Source: Flavobacterium sp. (GTDB lineage Bacteria; Bacteroidota; Bacteroidia; Flavobacteriales; Flavobacteriaceae). Taken from it: a stretch of 9,944 nt of DNA. The stretch covers positions 1 through 9,944 of the forward strand of contig JAAURU010000097.1 of assembly GCA_012032075.1 (NCBI GenBank), read 5' to 3'. The notes below the pieces were generated by a model. It did not search any database. It was not told the origin of the DNA and worked only from the letters and a program-made list of their open reading frames with translations. Position 1 is the stretch's first letter. Each line of letters starts with the position of its first letter. A program made the translations under genes and the position numbers. This document shows, piece by piece, positions 6,082-9,944 of the stretch.

Positions 6082-7741
6082 ATGACTGACAGAAAGAAAC
6101 ACACATTTCCTACTAGGCAGTATCCTTATAAAAAGAGTGAGAATATTACCAAAGAGGAACTTGAAATAAAGAACTTTTCAATTAAATCTTCTTTTAAACT
6201 TTCAGAAAGCAATAAATCAAGATCTGATTATAGAAACCAATTATTTCGTTTTATTGTTGGTCTCGATTCACAGCCTACTGTTATTGAAATAGAAGAACTC
6301 AATAATCTAAACGATGCATTTGCCAGATTGATTCTCAAAAGAGGTCTAAACCCGCTCTCTCTGAATGAAATTTTGCAAATCTTAGATGATTTAAATGAAG
6401 CAGAAGCCTTACCAAATCAAAGTTCCTTTTTAGCGGCAGATGGCGGTCAAATAATATGGACTGAATCAACTAATAATCTAAATAGGCAATTCCGATTTGT
6501 GACATCTAGAAGTAACATCAACAACGAATCACAAATCCTTATAAGCTCCAGTACACTTCCAAATTCTAAAGATCAGTTTTTGCAGTTAATCTCATGGGAC
6601 AATATTATAGGATCGTTTAATTTTTACGAAAGAAGAGGGAACTTTTGGTTTTGGGCAGGAAACTCGTTTCATGCTTTACAGGCTCCAACTAGAGGAAAAG
6701 GTCCATTTGACAGTCATGTAATGGTGCAATTGTCATGAAAGAATTGAAATTGCCTTGGGTTCATTGGCACAGTATGACTGCAAGCATAAATGATGATGTA
6801 CTAAGCCCTGATGATGAATTAAGACAAGACAATTTATGGATTAATAAAAGTGGTGGTCAAGATTTTGAAATCCAGATTGTAAAACCTGCAATAGTTAAAT
6901 GGAACAAATCAAGATTAGATAATTTGATTGATTCAGACGGCTCATTAAATAGATGTAATGAATTTTTTAGACAGATAGTTACTACTACTACAATAAATAT
7001 AGTCACCACAAAAGAGGAGAGTAAATCAATAGTGAATGATTCTAGAGTTCGAATACCGGAAACATTTTTTTTCAATAAAGATGTTCTTTTGGATGTTATA
7101 GAACTAGAGCCATCAATTTCACCTATTCATTTCAAAGGAGAACATTATTTAGAAAGTCTAAATGATTTCAATTTTCACATTGGAGATAGCTCATTTGAAT
7201 TCAAGGGAGACACACACTTTGCATTCCTAGTTCCAGAACCATCATTTGAAGATGTAAATCTAATTTCAATATTAATTCAGAAAGGCATTGTTTCCAGAAA
7301 ATTCATAGCATCACTATTAATGATTGATTTCATTAATCCAATATACTCAACCAAACGTAATGATCTTTTTAAATATTTCCCCGAAAAGATTCGATACATG
7401 GTAATTCAATAGAAATAAATTTCTTGACTAAAATTAAAAACAGTTCAGCAAGTTCAGTAGAAGGTACAAGCGAATTCCTTTTTCTTTCAAATTATAACCT
7501 ACATGACGATAGTTGGCAAAGTGAATTTGAAAAACGAATAGAAAACTACTTTTTTAAATTGCATAACCTACTAGAGACAAAGGAAGGTTTTTACCAAATT
7601 ACGAGACTTGCTGAATCAAGAAGACGAGAGTTCAGAAAAACAGACTTAGCAGAATTTAGATTAACTACGCCTATTACGAATATTCCTGAAACTGCTGAAT
7701 TACTACAAATGACAGAAGAAGCAACAGTAATAACTAAATAA
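6082..7741 (+). CDS. Conserved protein of unknown function, first gene of a two-gene cassette (frameshifted)
   Basis: Three consecutive frames (6082-6738, 6735-7412, 7424-7741) become one 553-aa protein if one A is restored at 6720-6721 and one at 7384-7387. The joins then read 'GPFDSHVNGAIVMKELKLPW' and 'YFPEKDSIHGNSIEINFLTK', which are smooth. No signal peptide or membrane segment is seen. Visible features: a basic N-terminus, 'FLAADGGQIIW' (about 112-122), an aromatic stretch 'YERRGNFWFWAGNSFHAL', 'LPWVHWHSMTASI', and 'HFAFLVPEPSFED' before 'FIASLLMIDFINPIYS'. I cannot name a domain; from memory, similar motifs occur in uncharacterised bacterial proteins, which I could not verify. The next gene starts 8 bp after the stop, so the two are almost certainly co-transcribed. 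The ATGA overlap at 6735-6738 would look like translational coupling, but I interpret it as an indel artefact. Confidence 0.6.
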
Positions 7742-7749
7742 TCAATAAA

Positions 7750-8864
7750 ATGAAACTTGAAAAATTTAATTCACCAGGTAACCTAAAAGAACTAAATGAA
7801 GAGTTTGCACAGTATTGGAGCAATTATATTTCCAAGCAAACTGACACATCAATTAATGGCTACCCTGATCAAAGGATAAATGATGATCCAAGGGAAATGT
7901 ATATTAATCAAACTAAAGTTGGTTTGGATACAGATGCCGTTTTTAAGGATATTTCTTGGATAGCTTTTCCAAGAAACATTCTCATTTCAACAATTGGAGA
8001 TAAAGCAAGATGGAGAAAGGCTGATTCTACTAGAGATGTTCAAGACGAATATTGTGAGTGGAGCGTTGAAAGGAATCCTGCAAATAATAAAATTACACGA
8101 GTAGAATTTACATGTGAAGACGTATTTTATTGGTATCATTTATGGGCTCAATCACCACAATTAGTTACTGACTTATATAAAAAGCACGTCAATAACACTG
8201 TTGTTCAAGAAGATCTTGAAAACCCAGACGGTAGTTATAATTCCAAAATAAATGGAATAATAACACGTTGACAGGTGCTATGCATATGATTCAAGTCAAT
8301 AATACCATTGATGCAGCAATAGAACTCGCAGCAGGTGCTTCGAACATTAGAGTTATAAACGGAAAGACTTTGACAGGAGAGCAGGAACTAATCAGATGTG
8401 GAAGATATGGTGATAGTCAACGTAACAGCGACCCTCATATAGGTGCAATTGTAAATAGTTTGACTAGGCAAAAGGCACAAGTTGCAATTGCAGACCCGAT
8501 AGGATTATATTTTGATAAGTTAGTTACAAACGGATGGGAAACACCCGATGGAACAAATCCTTCTGATTTTTGGAGTTATACCAGAGGCACAGAAAACAGA
8601 TACGTACGTGCAGTTTATGAAGTCCCAGCTGACAAAAATTATGATGTAGGTGACATTTCAATTAATGGCAAAAAAATTGAATTTGGATCTCAAATTGCTG
8701 ATTTTATAAGCATAAAACTTGTAGGTGTGGCTACGAGAATTGGCAAAACAGAGTTTACTCCAATCACAGCATGTACAGCTAGAAAAGCTCAAGACAAATC
8801 ATTAGAAAAAGTTAATGAAGTTATAGCATTTAATGAACTAAAATCATTCAATAAAAGAAGATAA
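7750..8864 (+). CDS. Conserved protein of unknown function, second gene of a two-gene cassette (frameshifted)
   Basis: Two frames (7750-8271 and 8268-8864) join into one 371-aa protein when one A is restored in the run 8245-8248; the join reads 'YNSKNKWNNNTLTGAMHMIQ'. No signal peptide or transmembrane segment. Conspicuous, probably conserved stretches are 'EYCEWSVERN', 'EDVFYWYHLW', 'GAMHMIQVNNTIDAAIELAA', 'LIRCGRYGDSQRNSDPHIG', 'DPIGLYFD', 'WETPDGTNPSDFW' and 'GSQIADFISIKL'. The Arg/Asp/His cluster around RCGRYGD...SDPHIG looks like an active or ligand site, but I know no matching enzyme family. It follows the 553-aa gene by 8 bp, and its TAA ends two bases before the next attC-like site. 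The pair therefore fills one cassette of about 2.8 kb and is likely to act together. No function is assigned. Confidence 0.6.
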
Positions 8865-8866
8865 CT

Positions 8867-9000
8867 GTGGCTAACATTGTGTATAAGCAATAGCGGGTTA
8901 AGTCCTAATTAAAAGATAGTACTTAAAACTAAGATTTGTGCTATCTGACAGTTTAGTGGCTTGAAATCCGCTACTGCTCATACACGAGACCGTTAGTGGC
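8867..9000 (+). repeat. attC-like cassette recombination site 7
   Basis: Left box GTGGCTAAC (8867-8875), right box GTTAGTGGC (8992-9000). The boxes pair 6 of 9, but the inner arms are the longest here: GTGTATAAGCAATAGCGG (8879-8896) with CCGCTACTGCTCATACAC (8968-8985), 16 of 18. The spacer carries ATTTGTGCTAT, the shared motif. It separates the two-gene cassette from the beta-lactamase cassette. Confidence 0.72.
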
Positions 9001-9039
9001 AATTTTAAAGACAGAACGTAGGTAAACAAAAGAACAAAA

Positions 9040-9944
9040 ATGAATAGACTTTTTCAATTGACAGTTTTACTATTATTATTCGTTACAAGTTGTAAAACTC
9101 CCTCCTACAAGACAGACTTACTGCGAAATAAAATTGAGCAAATATTATCCGACAAAAACGCAGTAGTTGGAGTTTCAATAATTGGCAACAATGGAAAAGA
9201 CACACTTTCGCTAAACGGAGACAAGCGATTTCCTATGCAAAGCGTATTTAAGTTCCACATAGCATTAGCTGTATTATCGGAAATTGACAAAGGAAAACTT
9301 TCCTTAGACCAAAAAATTGAGATTAGCAAACTTTTACCAGAAGATTTTTGGAGCCCTCTTAGAGACGAAAACCCTAATGGTGGAACTTTTACTATTGAAA
9401 GACTAATTCAATATTCCGTTTCTCATAGCGACAATACTGCTTGTGATGTTTTAATACGGCTAATAGGAACACCTAAAACGGTTGAAGAGTACATTAAAAA
9501 AAGTGGCATAAATGATATACAAATCACTTATAACGAAGAACAAATGCAGGCTAAGTGGGAAAATATGTTTCAGAATTGGACTACACCAAAAGCAGCAAGC
9601 CAAACTCTTAAATTATTTTATGAGAATAAAAGCAATTTGCTTTCTCAAAGTAGTTATGACTTTTTTTGGAAAACGAATAAAGAGACAACAACTGGTAAAA
9701 ACCGTATAAGGGGACAATTGCCAGAAGGAACAGTTGTTGCTCACAAGACAGGTTGGTCAGGGACAAACAAAGAAACAGGAATTACTGCCGCAGTTAACAA
9801 TATTGGTATCGTTTTTTACCTAATGGCGAATACTTTATCATAAGTGTATTTGTAAGTGAATCAAAAGAAGATTTTGACACAAATGAAAAAATTATAGCAG
9901 ACATTGCAAAAGCAACTTATGACTTTTACACAACAACTGAAAAA
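9040..9944 (+). CDS. bla: Class A beta-lactamase, subclass A2 (PER/VEB/CfxA-like), frameshifted and cut by window end
   Basis: A serine beta-lactamase that would hydrolyse beta-lactams in the periplasm. A lipoprotein signal with lipobox FVTSC (Cys18) suggests it is membrane-anchored. Class A motifs are complete: SVFK (Ser68 nucleophile, Lys71), SDN (130-132), the omega-loop 'NEEQMQ' with Glu166 as in VEB/PER-type enzymes, and HKTG (235-238). 'ETTTGKNRIRGQLPEGTVVAHKTG' (split here as ETTTGKNR and LPEGTVVAHKTG) is the subclass A2 pattern. The frame stops at 9843 after a run of six T (9812-9817). With one more T it continues 'FLPNGEYFIISVFVSESKED' to the window end, the expected C-terminal strand and helix, so one T is missing. 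The A-rich leader AAAGAACAAAAATG starts 40 bp after an attC-like site. Substrate spectrum cannot be told from sequence. Confidence 0.88.

Noticed and set aside
6082..8864. A five-gene operon of small proteins, including an ATGA start/stop overlap at 6735-6738
   Set aside because: Each junction is repaired by one inserted A in or beside an A run and then reads smoothly through, and corrected lengths are exact multiples of three. Two genes are more likely than five.
551..9000. The repeated elements as CRISPR, insertion sequences or simple MITEs
   Set aside because: Spacing is irregular with genes between, no transposase or target-site duplications are seen, and the within-cassette end pairing fits attC recombination better.

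Overview
The window looks like a stretch of a Bacteroidota genome (Flavobacteriia/Sphingobacteriia/Chitinophagia-like). The DNA is AT-rich with A-rich leaders before start codons. It carries lipoprotein signals of the L/V-T/V-S-C type, one good TTG-N16-TAnnTTTG promoter of the Bacteroidota kind, and a class A beta-lactamase of the PER/VEB/CfxA-like A2 branch. No taxonomic search could be run.

The dominant structure is an array of gene cassettes, all on the + strand, separated by seven related intergenic elements (551-686, 1423-1558, 2995-3131, 3524-3660, 4541-4676, 5930-6065, 8867-9000). Each is 134-137 bp. Each starts with a box ending in AAC, ends with a box starting in GTT, and has imperfectly self-complementary arms around an AT-rich spacer. 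This is the architecture of integron attC sites. In the cassettes 678-1431 and 1550-3003 the first nine bases are perfectly complementary to the last nine, and in 3652-4549 eight of nine are, as expected if cassettes move by recombination at G^TT. No integrase is visible, so the window is the inside of an array or an integrase-less cluster of attC sites.

Region by region: (1) 1-550, the end of an unidentified gene and an NTF2-like/lumazine-binding-like protein; (2) 678-1431, a peptidase E-like (S51) protein; (3) 1550-3003, an AraC-family regulator plus a VOC/glyoxalase-like lipoprotein with its own promoter; (4) 3123-3532, a cassette with no convincing gene but a 40-bp direct repeat; (5) 3652-4549, a secreted YD-repeat-like protein; (6) 4668-5938, a lipoprotein that fuses an intradiol dioxygenase domain to a thioredoxin-like CPVC domain; (7) 6057-8875, a two-gene cassette of unknown function; (8) from 8992, a class A beta-lactamase running off the window.

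From about 3.8 kb onward every gene is broken by single-base indels, mostly one base missing from an A or T run. Restoring one base at each site gives single clean proteins of 276, 403, 553 and 371 aa and a beta-lactamase with its normal C-terminus. I therefore describe those as single genes. The pattern fits uncorrected long-read sequence better than biology, but gene decay cannot be excluded. The genes do not form a pathway: they are independent cargo, with the two-gene cassette (6082-8864) the only clear functional pair.
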